NCBI GenBank assembly: GCA_038093515.1
Contig: JBBPSI010000199.1
Span: 1-44,729 of the forward strand
DNA length: 44,729 nt
Direction: 5' to 3'
DNA from: Butyriboletus loyo
Lineage: Eukaryota > Basidiomycota > Agaricomycetes > Boletales > Boletaceae
Of this stretch, positions 30,999 to 42,715 are shown piece by piece. A program made the position numbers and the translations under genes. Position 1 is the stretch's first letter, and each line of letters opens with the position of its first letter. The notes under the pieces were generated by a model. The model worked only from the letters and a program-made list of their open reading frames with translations, searched no databases and had not been told where the DNA came from.

Positions 30999-31937
30999 TG
31001 TTACAGTAGTGGTATACTTTTTCCACCCACTACCACTCAGACTACTTCACTCACCTAGCCTTTCGCTAGTCCCCTTTGAGCGGTACGAACCGCTTTAGCT
31101 TAGGTCATCATTTCTCGCGCACGGACGCGCTTTCTTTCATACTCCAGAATCTTCTGGAATATTCCTTCCACATTTGTAGTTTCCTTCTCGCATCTCGATT
31201 AGGAACATGGTCTGTGCGCAGACCCCAGTAGTATAAAGACCTGGTCTTTACACCATGTACGCTATCTAGTTCTACGCAGTCACCTGCTAGCAATTAGCTC
31301 TCCTCCAGACTCTTAGTGTGCGCACTAAGACATAGTCTGAGACCCAGTCTGAGAATCGTCTCCCGAGTCCTGAGTGTTATAATCATAACATTTTATTTGT
31401 ACACTTCGTACACTTTCAATTCGGACTTAGTCGATTTCACTTTCAAAGGTCACGTGACATAGTGCACGTGATCGTGGGAACTTACATGTGATCTCTTGCT
31501 GACTAAGCATATGATGTCATGGCCTAGACCAAGCCTAGACTCTATGATGTCACGACACATGTATTTAATCTCCGTTTACTTCTCTTCTTTTTGATCCCCG
31601 CGCCTCATGTGGTTAATCACCGTTGCGCTTCTCTTCTTTAGTCTATCCATGTATAGTAATTCCTCACACGCACAGCATGGTCTGTGCGCATCCTTGTACA
31701 ATATAAAAAGGGCTCGTGGTTGCGGCTAGGATTCCCTAGCTTTAACCACTTGTCTTATTCGCTGGCAACAGTTGAGAGATTAAGATTTGAGCTATCCTCA
31801 TTACACCTTGCCAGTACCTGTGTAGTACTGCAACAGTAGTGGAACTTCGTGTGACTTGATAACTTCGTTGTCTCGTAACACTGAGGCCACTCCAGAGTGC
31901 CTCCTCGCTGTTCTAGTTGTTAGCGCCCAGTGTAACA
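30999..31937 (+). repeat. Solo LTR, family A, split by a family C LTR (TSD CCTTT)
   Basis: Starts TGTTACAG and ends GTGTAACA, with CCTTT at 30994-30998 and 31938-31942. Without the nested family C LTR plus its duplication it is 428 bp. Confidence 0.94.
31375..31880 (+). repeat. Nested solo LTR, family C (TSD CTGAG)
   Basis: 506 bp, TGTTATAATC...CTCGTAACA, flanked by CTGAG at 31370-31374 and 31881-31885. Two CACGTG boxes (31451-31456, 31465-31470), two TGATGTCA sites and GGTCTGTGCGCA before AATATAAAAAG. Confidence 0.94.
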
Positions 31938-32164
31938 CCTTTATAGGCCTAATAATATGGTGAGTGATGCGCTGATGGACCTGACCTCTTGAACAACTCA
32001 CCTTTTCATGCACAGCCCATTCTAAACCCTCAATGTCCTTCAAGAAGGAAAGGCAGTGGAGCTGGAGGGATATTGATGTAAACAAGTGTGTGTGCGCACT
32101 CCCCTTCATGCTCATCCACTGAGCCTTGGCATTCATGAGGATTTGTAGCTCTTCTGTGTAAAAC

Positions 32165-32694
32165 TGTTGCGAAGGCAACGCGCAGTCAAATGCTAGCATG
32201 TAATACCCAGCCACAAGCGGTCCACAACAGTTGCAGGTCTACACAAAGACCTGGCAGGTATGATACTGGAGCTTCAACTTAATCCTCAACTGTTGCCAGT
32301 GAATAGACAAGTGGTTAAAACTAGGGAATCCTAGTCTAACCACTAGCCTTTATATATTGTACAAGGATGCACACAGACCAAGCTGTGCGTGTGATGAATT
32401 ACTATACTACAGGGTTGATGGGGATCAGAAAGAAGAGAAGCGCAGCGGTGATTAACCACATGAGGCATGGGGATCAAAAGGAAGAGAAGCAAATGGAGAT
32501 TAAATACATGTGTCGTGACGTCATAGAGTCTAGGCTTGATCTAGGCCATGACATCATATGCTTAGTCAGCAGGAGATCACATGTAAGTTCCCACGATCAC
32601 GTGCACTATGTTATGTGACCTTTGAAAGTGAAAGTTGAATGAAACGACTAAGTCCAAAGTTCAAAGTGTACAAATAAATGTTATGATTATAACA
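32165..32694 (-). repeat. Solo LTR, family C, minus (TSD AAAAC)
   Basis: 530 bp, TGTTGCG...TTATAACA on plus, flanked by AAAAC at 32160-32164 and 32695-32699. Inserted in the minus-strand hypothetical gene. Confidence 0.93.
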
Positions 32695-33252
32695 AAAACC
32701 TCCCATGATGTGGGCAGAGTGGTACCCCCTCAGCCCTGTTTTCTTTCCCCCTTCTCCCCTGCCTTCCTCCCCACCTTCTACTTCACTGTCGGAACCAGAG
32801 TCAGAAGCTCTTGAGCTCTCCTGGACCTCAGGCAAATTGTCCTCCTCAAAGGACTCATAGGTTGCAGAATTGTCATCATCACTATGGGTAGACATCATGA
32901 GCTCGGATGTGGTGGATGGGAGTTTTAGTGTTGTATGCAAGTCCCTTGCATTCCTCCTCAATACACTATCCATGAAGCGCCAACACTCATATTTCAGACT
33001 GTTGTCCCTGTGGTCCTTTTAGGTAATTCAATACATATATCCTGCCTAGAACATCATTGCTGTCGGCTCTGATGATCTAGGCCCCTTTGCCAACCCTGAG
33101 ACATCATGTCATGTCATGTCATTCTGTCAGTACCTAGTATGGTGCTGTAACTTCACAATAGTTCTTGTGTGCAACAGTAAATACTTCATCTTGAATACCA
33201 AAGACATGGCAAATATGAAAGGGAAACCAGTCAAAGCTCCCAAGAAGGTCAC

Positions 33253-36175
33253 TTGGATCACTTGGAATATGAAGCAATCCACAGAGGCTCCAAAAGCTCT
33301 TTGCTTCCCATAAAGCATAAAACAGAAACCCCATCCAGGATGAAATCTCACTCCACATCCTCTTCTCCAATAAAGGCTGCTGCCTCCACATCCACCACTC
33401 CAATTTCCCCCTTTTCTGAAGGCAACATGGAATTTAATGCAGGGATTGAGGACTTTGAATTCATATCAAGGCACAGGCTCCCTACCAAGGTTTGGCACCC
33501 ATTTCATGTAGATCTTTATGTCCCCTCACTATTAACAGACCCAGAATGATTATCTCCACCAGTGGGTTAACCATAAGGATCAATATCTGCAGATCCTGCT
33601 GGATATGGATGCCCCTCCAGACCCAAGGAAATGCTCTATGTGTGAGGGGGATGGCATATATAGATGCACTGATTGCTTTGGACAACCCCTGTATTGCACT
33701 CACTGCTGCAGGACTAGACACTGCCAACTTCCATTCCATAGGATCAAACAGTGGACTGGGTCATTCTTTGAGACCTCATCGCTCCACCTTGTGAGTATCA
33801 TCTCTGCTGTTTTCACCTCACCTGCTGATGACTGCAGGCTGGCTTGGAGCTCCATCTTGGCCATGGCAGACATCCTTGCACAATCAGCACCGCAGATATT
33901 GCAGATGGCCTCCTACTCCCCATGGATGATGGGGAATGGGAGGATGAACCCTCTGGAGACCTTCCCACCTATTTGCAGCATCCTCCAGGATCCAACTACC
34001 TCACAGTTGTAGATGTCACTGGAATACATTTCATCTCCATCAACTACTGTGCATGTCCACAATCTGCAGAGCCTCACATCCAGCTCCTCCAGGAAAGGCT
34101 CTTTCCATCTATGATAAATACCCCCAGGACTGCCTTCACATTCTCTGCATTGGACGACTTCATCAGAGATAATCTTGAATGTGGCACATCTGCAAGCAAC
34201 TATTATAGTAAGCTCCGCAGGATCACTTCCAGCATATTTCCCCATCTTGTCCCAGTAAGTTATGTCCTGTCCCCTCAGACTGGGTGGGTTGCTCATGACC
34301 CTCCAGGACTGCTATTGGGATCTGTTGCGGGTGTCCTGCAAATGGCAGCTTCTTAAGCTTATGAAGTGGGGGGGCGTCGGGTATTCTGTGGATTCACCGC
34401 AACCTGGGGACCTCGCTCTCTTCTGTCCAACCTGTCTGCAGCCAGGGATAAATGACCATCCTACTGCGGAAGATGATTTATCTGAGTGAGCCAGGCTCTC
34501 CATACATACTAATGCTTCCAATTCATTGAGTTGTGCATTGCAATAGCTAGAAGTATAGCTGAACAGTCATCATGGATGGAAACTTCAAGGCAGAGCACTT
34601 GCAGGACAGGTGGGTGGATGATCAGGTCTGGCTCATGGATGGGCGCAGCTTTATGGTCACCTGCACCCCATATCAAGATTATCTGCAGGCAACACACCAT
34701 CCATTAGAGGTATGCATAACATATATCTGGTTGCATTCCCTATTCACATGTCCTCCCAAAATGCAAACAGCGCTCAGCTTGTAATAATCATTGGGCGGTC
34801 AATCAATCTAACGCAAATCATGGGAACCTTGAATCGACTGGAATTGGGGCTGCTGCCTGTGTACGGCATGGCTGCTTTATACCACATTCTGCAGTAGATT
34901 TCCAAAAGGGAGAGAGGCAAGTGATCTGTCATACACCTCCACCCGCTGACATCTATGCAGGCAGGTAAATATGGATTATGCACTTGCAAATGCCCTTCAG
35001 TACAACATGCAGGGGATGAACTGCATAATCAGCTTCTATGACATAAACTGTGCCTACATGAAGAAGTTGTGGCAGAGACTCAGCAACAATGAATTCATCA
35101 ATATTCCCATAGGTGTGGGAATCACTCCTGGAATAGGGATATGGCATGTCCATGATCACTAGCCCCAGTGCTTCCTGAAATATGCCCTGCTGTTCATTGA
35201 AGGTTTGGGATGGATTGATGGGAGATCATCAAAACCCTCTGGTCCATTCTTAATGTAGTTCTCAGATCTGCCTGCACAATGTCATCCCCACATTGGCAAG
35301 AGATCATTGACTTTCAGATGAACAACTCCAACTTCATGAAGATAATATGGATGACTACACACCATCCATCCCCTGAAAGAAAATAACTGATTCTCTGCTA
35401 GGCAAGGGGCTGGCAGGCAGGCTCAAGGTGGCTCAAAGGTCTGCTGCAGCAGCAAACAAAATGCTTGATACTCTGGGCGATTCTATTACTGATGCAGAGC
35501 ATGCAGTATGGCAGGAGCAATATTGGTGGGCATTAAGCTCCTGCATGAATGATCCCTCTGCCATGGATATTTTCCAAATAAAGATGAACAAGGGTATGTT
35601 TTCCTGCCAATGCATGCATCTTACCCTCTTATAATACATGATCTGCTAGCCCCAAGTGTCTGCACTGTGGAATTAGGCCTTCTCGCTAACCAGGAGAATA
35701 AGGTGGCCACCCTGTGTGGTGGAGCAACCTGGTTGGCGCAAGGGCTACAGATCGAGGAGTCATCAATTATTCTAATCAAAGACAAGCAAGCATATGGGCC
35801 CCATGCAATGGAGATCCAGAAACTAGCCATTGCCTGCTGGGCAGATAGACTGTCTGCCAATATATCCTGCTTCCTTTCAGATGCATCTGCCTATTTGGGG
35901 GAGGCAATGTCAAGTGATACATCTTCAGATATGGGTGGACTGTATAGTGGTGGGGAGGATGGGGAGGATGAATCTCCCGATCAAATCCATCTTCCATTGC
36001 TCGGGTGCTCAGCGCTCCCATTTTCCTCTAAGTTTGGGAGCAATGCATGCCATGATCTTGGACTCCAGGACTTGGCGGACCAGGAGCTGCAGCTATGGAT
36101 TGGGCAGGCAAATGATGCGCTCCACTCCATTTGACTGGCATTGGCAGACAAGGCAGTTCTTTTCAGGACAGAAGT
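33253..36175 (+). pseudogene. KDZ-family transposase with CxC2 cysteine cluster
   Basis: Cut-and-paste DNA transposase of the Kyakuja-Dileera-Zisupton group. The CxC2 cluster is at 33632-33780 (KCSMCEGDG, YRCTDCFGQPLYCTHCC, LPFHRIKQWTGSFF). Then come VVDVTGIHFISINYCAC, TAFTFSALDDF and a second Cys pair (FCPTCLQPGIN, near 34420). The core follows: DGNFKAEHL (34575), VICHTPP, NMDYALANAL, FYDINCAYMKKLW (35035), IWHVHDHQPQCFLKYA and IDG/TLW (35160-35250). The C-terminal helices near 35750-36130 end GQANDALHSI, then TGA where Arg is expected. Several frameshifts and stops, plus probable introns (GTGAGT at 33790 and others). This is a relic, not an active transposase. Confidence 0.82.
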
Positions 36176-36627
36176 TTCGGAATTGGTAAAGTCCGAGCAG
36201 GCGCACCAAGGGCAACAAAGGATGCAAGGGTAAACCTATCAGTGGAAAGACTCACTGATAATACGAGAGTGAGAGTATCGCAAACAGAGTATAAGGAGCA
36301 AGGCTCAACTTAGAGATATCGCAGTAGTGATGATAGAACTGAAAGATCTAGAGAAAAGCGACAAGCCATAAGGGCTGTCTTATATACAGTACATGAGTGT
36401 TTGTACTTATGTTCTGTATAGTACCTTTATAAGGTATAGTATGAAATACATGACAATATGATAGAGATAAGAGATAAGACTAAGCATATCGTCCAATAGC
36501 ATAATAAGAGCTATTTGTAATGTGATAAGCGTGACTAGGTCTAGACAATGATGTCATATAGACCAGTCTAGAAACGTAGTGGCTGTAAGTGAAATACAGA
36601 AATAGAACACTACTGTTTCAACAAGAT
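36176..36627 (+). mobile_element. KDZ-element 3' end; carries the uninterrupted gypsy target site
   Basis: The first bases continue the KDZ frame (ELVKSEQAHQGQQRMQG then stop). The rest is AT-rich and non-coding, ending GTTTCAACA at 36627. Near-identical to 4925-5122 plus 12229-12479. ACAAGCCATAAGGGCTGTC at 36361-36379 has a single ATAAG and no insertion. Confidence 0.75.
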
Positions 36628-36919
36628 GAACTACTATACATGGCTAGACTAAAGAAGAGAAGCACAGCGGTGATTAACCACACAAGGCGTGGGGATCAAA
36701 AAAAAGAAGAGAAGTAAACGGAGATTAAATACATGTGTCGTGACGTCATAGAGTCTAGGCCTGGTCTAGGCCATGACATCATATGCTTAGTCAGCATGAG
36801 ATCATATGTAAGTTCCCACGATCACATGCACTATGTCACATGACCTTTGAAAGTGAAAGTTGAAGCGAAACGACTAAGTCCAAAATGAAAGTGTACAAAT
36901 AAATGTTATGATTATAACA
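36628..36919 (-). repeat. Family C LTR fragment, minus
   Basis: Matches the first 290 or so bases of family C LTRs in reverse, ending GATTATAACA at 36919. Cut on its left by the KDZ end. Contains TGACGTCA-type and CACATG sites decayed from CACGTG. Confidence 0.85.
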
Positions 36920-36980
36920 GCTAGGCGAATGAAGTAGTCTGAGTGGTAGTGGATGGAAAAAGTATACCACTACCATAACA
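36920..36980 (-). repeat. Family A LTR fragment, minus
   Basis: 61 bp matching the reverse complement of the family A 5' end (AGTATACCACTACC...ATAACA). Abuts ORF3 of the next gypsy copy without a polypurine tract. Confidence 0.85.
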
Positions 36981-37447
36981 AATATGACCTGGGGCAATGT
37001 GGTGGCAGAAAGGACATGTGTAGTTGGGACACTCCCTACGGAAGTGGCCAATGGTGCTGCACTCAAAGCAAAGTTGCAGGCGGACGAGGTGAGGTCAAGC
37101 AGGGTGAGGGCTGCTGACAGGGGATCTGTCGTCGAGGATGATGGGGGCATCACGAGTGCCATGGGTGGTGAGGTAGGGTGGTGGAGGTGCGTATGAGGAG
37201 CTGGCAGAACCAGCAGTTGTGGTGAGGGGGGAGGAGATCCATGGAATGAGCTGGATGGCAGGGGTTCCTCTGCAAGAGGGCGGTTGGGGGGTAATGGACC
37301 ATACAGCTCTATTGGTGACCCTTCTTCCAGCGGTGGTGAGGGTGATGGACCCAGGGATAGCTCCAACCTGGAGAAGTGCCTGGTGAGGTTGGCGACACAC
37401 AGTTCAAGGCGGTAGAGGGGAGTGTCAACAAGCGACCTGGGGCTCAT

Positions 37448-38267
37448 TGTTACAGTTTTACCCCTAAGCGTACCCAGCCACTCGTTTTCCCATGCTCACG
37501 CGTCCCCGCCGCCCCCGCCGTCTTGCGATGCCGTCCATCGCTCGCTTCCTAGTCGCCTAGTGGACGTTATCCACTTCCCTGGTTGTTCCGCAAGTCTCAG
37601 TGTTGCTACACTGAGATAGCCCCTGTCTTGTCGCCCCATCGGGCCAGACCCACAGCTGAGCTGTCGCGTCCTCTCTTTCTTTATCCAATGACATTTGTTA
37701 CATCACGTGACTAGCACGTGACTAGATTACGACACGTCTTGCCTTCGCGTCGAGACCCGTATCCAAGGGCTCCGCCATTCACGCCCCCTTTGCCCTGTGG
37801 GCTGCACCTCGTGGACATCATCACTTCATCTTCTGCTCTTCCCATTCATTGACGATGTCGCCATCTTTACTCAGAGCTTTGCTCCCTCATTACCAGCACT
37901 TTGCCGCCCCATTATTCACCGTTATGACTCGGGCAGACTCATAACCCTTCGCCCTCACTGCCACGCACAGCTTGGTCTGTGCACCATATCTATTCAGTAT
38001 ATATATCAGTGTACTTAGCATATTACAGCTTCTCTAGCTAATTCTACGCATCTACCAAGTGCCTAGCAATCTAGCTTATACCCCATCTACCGATAGAGCC
38101 AATAAGCCTCAGCTCGATCTCGTCTGGTCGCCACCATATGACATCTCGCCGACACTTGCTCTGCAGAAGCCCGATAGCGTCATCTACACGAGTCGGCCAC
38201 CTTCCCAATTAGGCTCGAGCCCCTATTCAAGTGCTCGCTGCTAGTTGTTTCGCACTCCAGCGTAACA
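37448..38267 (+). repeat. Solo LTR, family B (TSD CTCAT)
   Basis: 820 bp, TGTTACAG...GCGTAACA, flanked by CTCAT at 37443-37447 and 38268-38272. GGTCTGTGC lies just upstream of a TATATATA stretch near 37995-38005, which sets its orientation as plus. Confidence 0.94.
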
Positions 38268-38638
38268 CTCATTGACATCAGTCTGAAAGGACTCTAGCGA
38301 CTCCCCAGTGGTTTCATGTGACAAGTCGGCTACTAACGTGGTCGCAGGTGAAGCTTGAGCAGATGGCGCTGGAACAGGTACAGGTGGAGGAGGTCCTTCC
38401 ATGGCAGGACAAGGAGGGGGATTGGGGCCACACGCAGTGGGGCGGAGAAATCCAATGCGATCGTCAGACTGAAAATAAAACTCTCTTTCCCTTGGGGCAA
38501 GAGCAATGAGGATGGGGCGAAGAACGGGGGCCAGGATGCCCAGGAGAAGCTGGTCCACAATGTAGCCAAAGCCTTCAGCATGAAGGATGTTGAGAGTGTA
38601 CCCCCTGGCCTCCATCAGGGAGGTTTCCAGGGCGATGG

Positions 38639-39146
38639 TGTTATAATCATAACATTTATTCGTACACTTTCACTTCAAACTTAGTCGATTTCACTTTCAA
38701 AGGTCACGTGACATAATGCATGTGATCATGGGAACTTACATGTGATCTCATGCTGACTAAGCATATGACGTCATGGTCTAGACCAGGCCTAGACTCTATG
38801 ACGTCACGACACATGTATTTAATCTCCGTTTACTTCTCTTCTTTTTGATCCCCGCGCCTCGTGTGGTTAATCACCGTTGCGCCTCTCTTCTTTAGTCTAG
38901 CCATGTATAGTAATTCCTCACACACACAGCATGGTCTGTGCGCATCTCTGTACAATATAAAAAGGCTCGTGGTTAGACTAGGATTCCCTAGTTTTAACCA
39001 CTTGTCTATTCGCTGGCAACAGTTGAGGATTAAGCTAAGACTCCTAGTTCATACTTGCCAGGTACTTGTGTATACCTGCAACTGTAGTGGACCGCTTGTG
39101 GCGTTGTATTCGTACTGGCATTCGACCGTGCATTGCTATCGTTACA
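38639..39146 (+). repeat. Solo LTR, family C (TSD GATGG)
   Basis: 508 bp, TGTTATAATC...CGTTACA, flanked by GATGG at 38634-38638 and 39147-39151. Keeps two perfect TGACGTCA palindromes (38766-38773, 38799-38806) that have decayed to TGATGTCA in the copy at 31375. Confidence 0.94.
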
Positions 39147-39418
39147 GATGGCATATACGGGGGGTTGGTTATCGGGGCTGAGGCGAGTGTGGACGGTGCG
39201 GGCAAGGGTGTACAACCAATAGAGACTGGCAAGGGTGCAGAGGACATAATCTCCAGTGAAATCCATACGTTGCTTGAGAGCATACATAGCGATGGGGTTT
39301 TCAAGAACAGCAGCATAGAGAACACGGTGAGAGGAGACTGGAAGGTGTGAGGAGCAGACAGGGGGTTGAGCTGGGAGCGGGGCATTGTTTTCAGTGGGGG
39401 GAATAGCCATCTTTGCTT

Positions 39419-42400
39419 TTACTGTGAAGATGGGGAGGGAAAATCCTTGGGGTGGTGCAGCTTATAAGCCTTGAGCAAGGCCTGCACATGGACCAAGTTC
39501 CCACTTGGTTCCCAGGTGTTCTCCGCTGCGGAATACCCTTTCCAGGACACAAGGAATTGACAGTGTCCCTTGGAACCTCGATGCGATAAGATCTTATCGA
39601 TCTTGTATTCTTCATCTCTGTCTATTTCTTCCAGAGGGGGATTAGTGAAGTTGGGGCCATGCTCCACAGTCTCACGATAAGAGGTCAGGAGTGACGTGTG
39701 GAAGATGTCATGGATCTTCCAGGTCAGTGGTAATCGGAGCCTGTACGCCACAGGGGAGATGACTTGCGCGATCTCGAACGGTCCTTCCCTTCTTGGCATG
39801 AGCTTTTTCAACAGGTACCTGAGTCAAAGGTTACACCCTTCAAGCCAAACCTTATCTCCTGTCTTCCACAGGCGGAACTTGGACGAGATCTGTTCTTTCA
39901 TCAATCGTCATGCCTTCTCATGGGCCTTCAGAGCCTCCGTTCGGGCTCCCATGAGTTCTGAGAGTCTGGACTTGAGGGCGGGGAGAAAGGTCTTTCCGAT
40001 TAGAGGATAAGATCTCGGTTCATAGCCGACCATCAGGGAGAAGGGGGTCATGTTCGTCAAAGAATGTGTCATCGAGTTGTGGGAGAATTCGGCTATGGGA
40101 AGTAGTTCAGCCCATTGTTCTGGGTGGCCATCGCAGAAGATTCTCAAATACATCTCCAGTTCTTGATTGACGTGCTCAGTTTCTCCATTGGTTTGAGGGT
40201 GGTACACAGAGGAGAGGGCGAGATCGTAGTCTAGGAGCCTTGCAAGTTCTCTGGCAAAGGCAGAAGCAAACTGTGGCCCTCAGTCAGAGATGCATCAGGA
40301 GTGGAGGCTGAATCGTAGGAAGACCGTCTTGAAAAATAGCTTGGCGACTCCTGCCGCATCAATGTCTTTGTTGCAGGGGGAATAAATTACCCCCTTCGTA
40401 AGCCCATGGTCTACCACAACCATGACTGAATCATAACCCTGTGAGGGAGGGAGACTGGTGATGAGGTCGACAGAGACCTGTTCGAAAGGACAGGAGGCCA
40501 TGCTGGCCAGAGGAGTGAGAGAGGGAATGGTGGGATGGATATTAACCTTGTACGCCTGGCAAACAGCATAACTGGAGATGAAATGTCGGACAAGATTAGC
40601 CATGCCTGGCCACCAATAATCCCTCTGCACCAGGTTCTGGGTGCGGAATATTCCACCATGACCTCCAGCAGGGCTTTCATGCAAAGAGCAGATGAGGTCG
40701 ACACAGGCAGCCTCTGGGATGTATCATTTCTTCTGAAAGTACAGGTCCATGCCATCAAAATCCCAATTGCCTGCATTCATTTTGGGAAAGAGGGGAGAAT
40801 CCTCGTACAGCACCTGCATGCATTGTTTAATCATGGGATCGGCAGGGGAGGAGGTGGCGATCTTGTCCACGAGGGCCAGGTCAGGTTTCCATGAAAACAG
40901 GTTTTCCGGGAGGAGAGTGACTTCCTGGTTATCAGCAGAAGTGTCAACATCATCTCGTTGGGATAGGGCATCAGCTGGGCCCATCTGGGTACCTGGGATG
41001 TGGTGGAAGAAGAGGTCAAAGTCCTGCAGGAACATCAACCATTGTGCCTGTTGGCAAGACAGCTTGTTGGATTAGTGGAAGTAAGTGAGGTTTTTGTGGT
41101 TGGTGAGAATCTCCACTTGGTGACCGGTTCCACAGAGATAATGTCGCCACTCTTCTAAGGCATGGATGACTGCGAGCAGTTTGCGGTCATAAATGTTGTA
41201 ATTGTGCTTGGTGGGTGAAGAGCGTCTTGGACAGGTAGGTGCAGGGGTGTAGGTCGCCATTGACATCTTTCTGCATGAGGACCGCCCCAGTAGCAGTGAG
41301 GGAGGCATCTGTCATAACAGTGAACAGTTTGGTGATGTCAGGCATCGAGAGGACTGGTTGGTGTAGGAAGGACTGTTTGATTGCCTGGAACGCCTGTTCG
41401 CAAGCAGGGGTCCAAGCCCATGCGATAGCCTTCTTTGTTAAGTCATGGAGCGGTTTCGCGATGTGGGAGAAGTCCTGAATGAATCTTCGGTAGAAATTGC
41501 AGAATCCGATAAAGGATCTGACCACTTTTACTGAGGTGGGGGGATTCCATTTGCGAATTGCCTTTAGTTTGGTGGGGTCCATTTTGACTTGTCCTTCCTG
41601 GACCATCATTCCGAGGTACTCCACTTCCTCGGCGTCGAACAAACACTTTTCCAGCTTGAGAAATAGCTTATGCTCCCACAATCTTTCTAGGACTCGAATA
41701 GTCTGTGCCTCGTGCTCCTGGGTGGTGGCAGAATGGATCAGAAGGTCATCCATGTAGATGATTAGCCATCCTTCGGCCATTAGGTCGCCAAAAATGTGGT
41801 CCATCAGCACCTGGAACGTGGTGGGAGAGTTGCAAAGTCCAAAAAACATTACTGTTGGTTCAAACAATCCTTGAGGAGTGATGAACGCTGCCTTCCATCA
41901 GTCGTTCAGCTTGATCAGGACATTGTTATACCCCCAGCGGATATCCATCTTGGTGAAGATCTTCAATCCCTTGAGATGGTCGATGAGGTCAGAGATGAGG
42001 GGAAGGGGGTAGGCGTTTTTGACTGTATGGGAGTTCAAGTATCAATAGTCCTGACAGGGACATAGTAAGCCATCTTTCTTGGATACGAAGAAGAAAGGGG
42101 CCACTTGGGGGAACTTGGAAGGAGTGATCTTCCCCGACTTGAGGTGTTCTTCGATGAATGCCTTGCAGGCCTCAGACTCTTTCGGGTTCAGAGGATAGAC
42201 CTTGGCGACTTTCGGAACAAAGTCTTTGTCAAGGTCGATGGCATGGTCGAACAATCTAGACAGGGGTAACTCCTCAGTGTTCTTTTCGTCAAAAATGTCT
42301 GCGAAAGATCTGAACGGGGTTGGGAGGACTGCTTTCTCTTTAACGACTTGGGAGGCAATTTCGGTGGTGATGGTGGCTTTCCTGATAGGGTAGGCTTCCC

Positions 42401-42715
42401 TTGCTGAGGCGTCTACTCACTTCTTCCAGAGCTTGGCAATTTTGGAGTCTGGGTCCAAATCCAGGTACCGTACCAGGTAATGCTGGGCGATTGCCCGAGG
42501 TGAGTCGTGTTGGGGCTTCTTCACTTGATCTGGGAGATTGATATGGCCAGTGGCCAAATCTATTACCGGGTTGGCTTCTCTTAACCACGGTAAGCCCAGG
42601 ATCATATTTTCTTTTCCTATGTTAAGGATGAGGAAGCTCCGTTCATCCTTGGCTTCTCCGATCCTGATGGAGATGGTGACCTTGTGTCTGATGACTCCTC
42701 CTTGATTGTTTGATT
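39419..42715 (-). pseudogene. pol: Pol, copy 3 (RT to chromodomain, no protease), multiple stops
   Basis: RT with YMDD near 41750, RNase H ([23 protein letters not shown]), integrase zinc finger (HESPAGGHGG...CQAYK) and core, and chromodomain (YKIDKILSHR, FLVSWKGYSAAENTWE) at the left end. Stops include TGA at 41898-41900 (RT, same site as in copy 2), two near the CISD motif (about 40285-40310) and one near 39825. Most are CGA-to-TGA type. The N terminus is lost at about 42715. Confidence 0.9.

Larger units (their letters stand above)
28860..32973 (-). pseudogene. Unrecognised acidic protein, divergent to KDZ transposase
   Basis: Coding blocks on minus, in order: an Asp/Glu/Ser-rich N terminus (32973-32700), FYTEELQILMNAKAQWMS and LQLHCLSFLKDIEGLEWAVHEK (32164-31945), EEINNLIKGRYGKTLG and VELEEVEATAAEWNLERGPP (30989-30705), RYGGAIFREFALEIWRACGMQ (near 30640), IIEDFSDDDAADDEPKEKK (30396-30073), LRFLQFICRRQENYPNDVFGFHHWL (30107-29550) and a Pro/Ala-rich end (29471-28860). 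I do not recognise a named domain. Similar anonymous proteins are common in basidiomycete repeat regions (general knowledge). Two LTR insertions split it, at 30999 and 32165. The N-terminal residues of the open frame at 32214 are LTR sequence, not gene. Confidence 0.5.
36981..39410 (-). pseudogene. ORF3 zinc-knuckle protein, copy 3, split by two LTRs
   Basis: Starts at 39410 (MAIPPTENNAPLPAQPPV), runs to ...NQPPVYA (39152), resumes at 38638 with ...MEARGYTLNILHAEGFGY, is cut again at 38268, and continues 37447-36981. The last piece carries the first knuckle and stops at ...PGHI inside the second, against an LTR end. Several Arg codons are Cys, His or Gln compared with the complete copy. The N-terminal half is well conserved, so this protein is a standard part of the family. 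Confidence 0.85.
36981..42715 (-). mobile_element. Gypsy chromovirus copy 3, minus, 5'-truncated
   Basis: ORF3 and pol on minus. gag, the protease active site and the 5' LTR are missing; homology stops near 42715 (pol residue about 92). Two solo LTRs (37448-38267, 38639-39146) interrupt ORF3. Decay by stop codons and CpG loss is heavy. Confidence 0.9.

Noticed and set aside
31945..32214. Start of the minus-strand gene at 32214 (MAGYYMLAFDC)
   Set aside because: Bases 32165-32214 belong to the family C LTR, as shown by alignment with 39095-39146 and the AAAAC duplication.
36836..37447. 203-codon minus frame (MSPRSLVDTP...)
   Set aside because: Off-frame reading of ORF3 plus LTR; the true frame is the one with AIQLIP and PPPPYL blocks and the knuckle.
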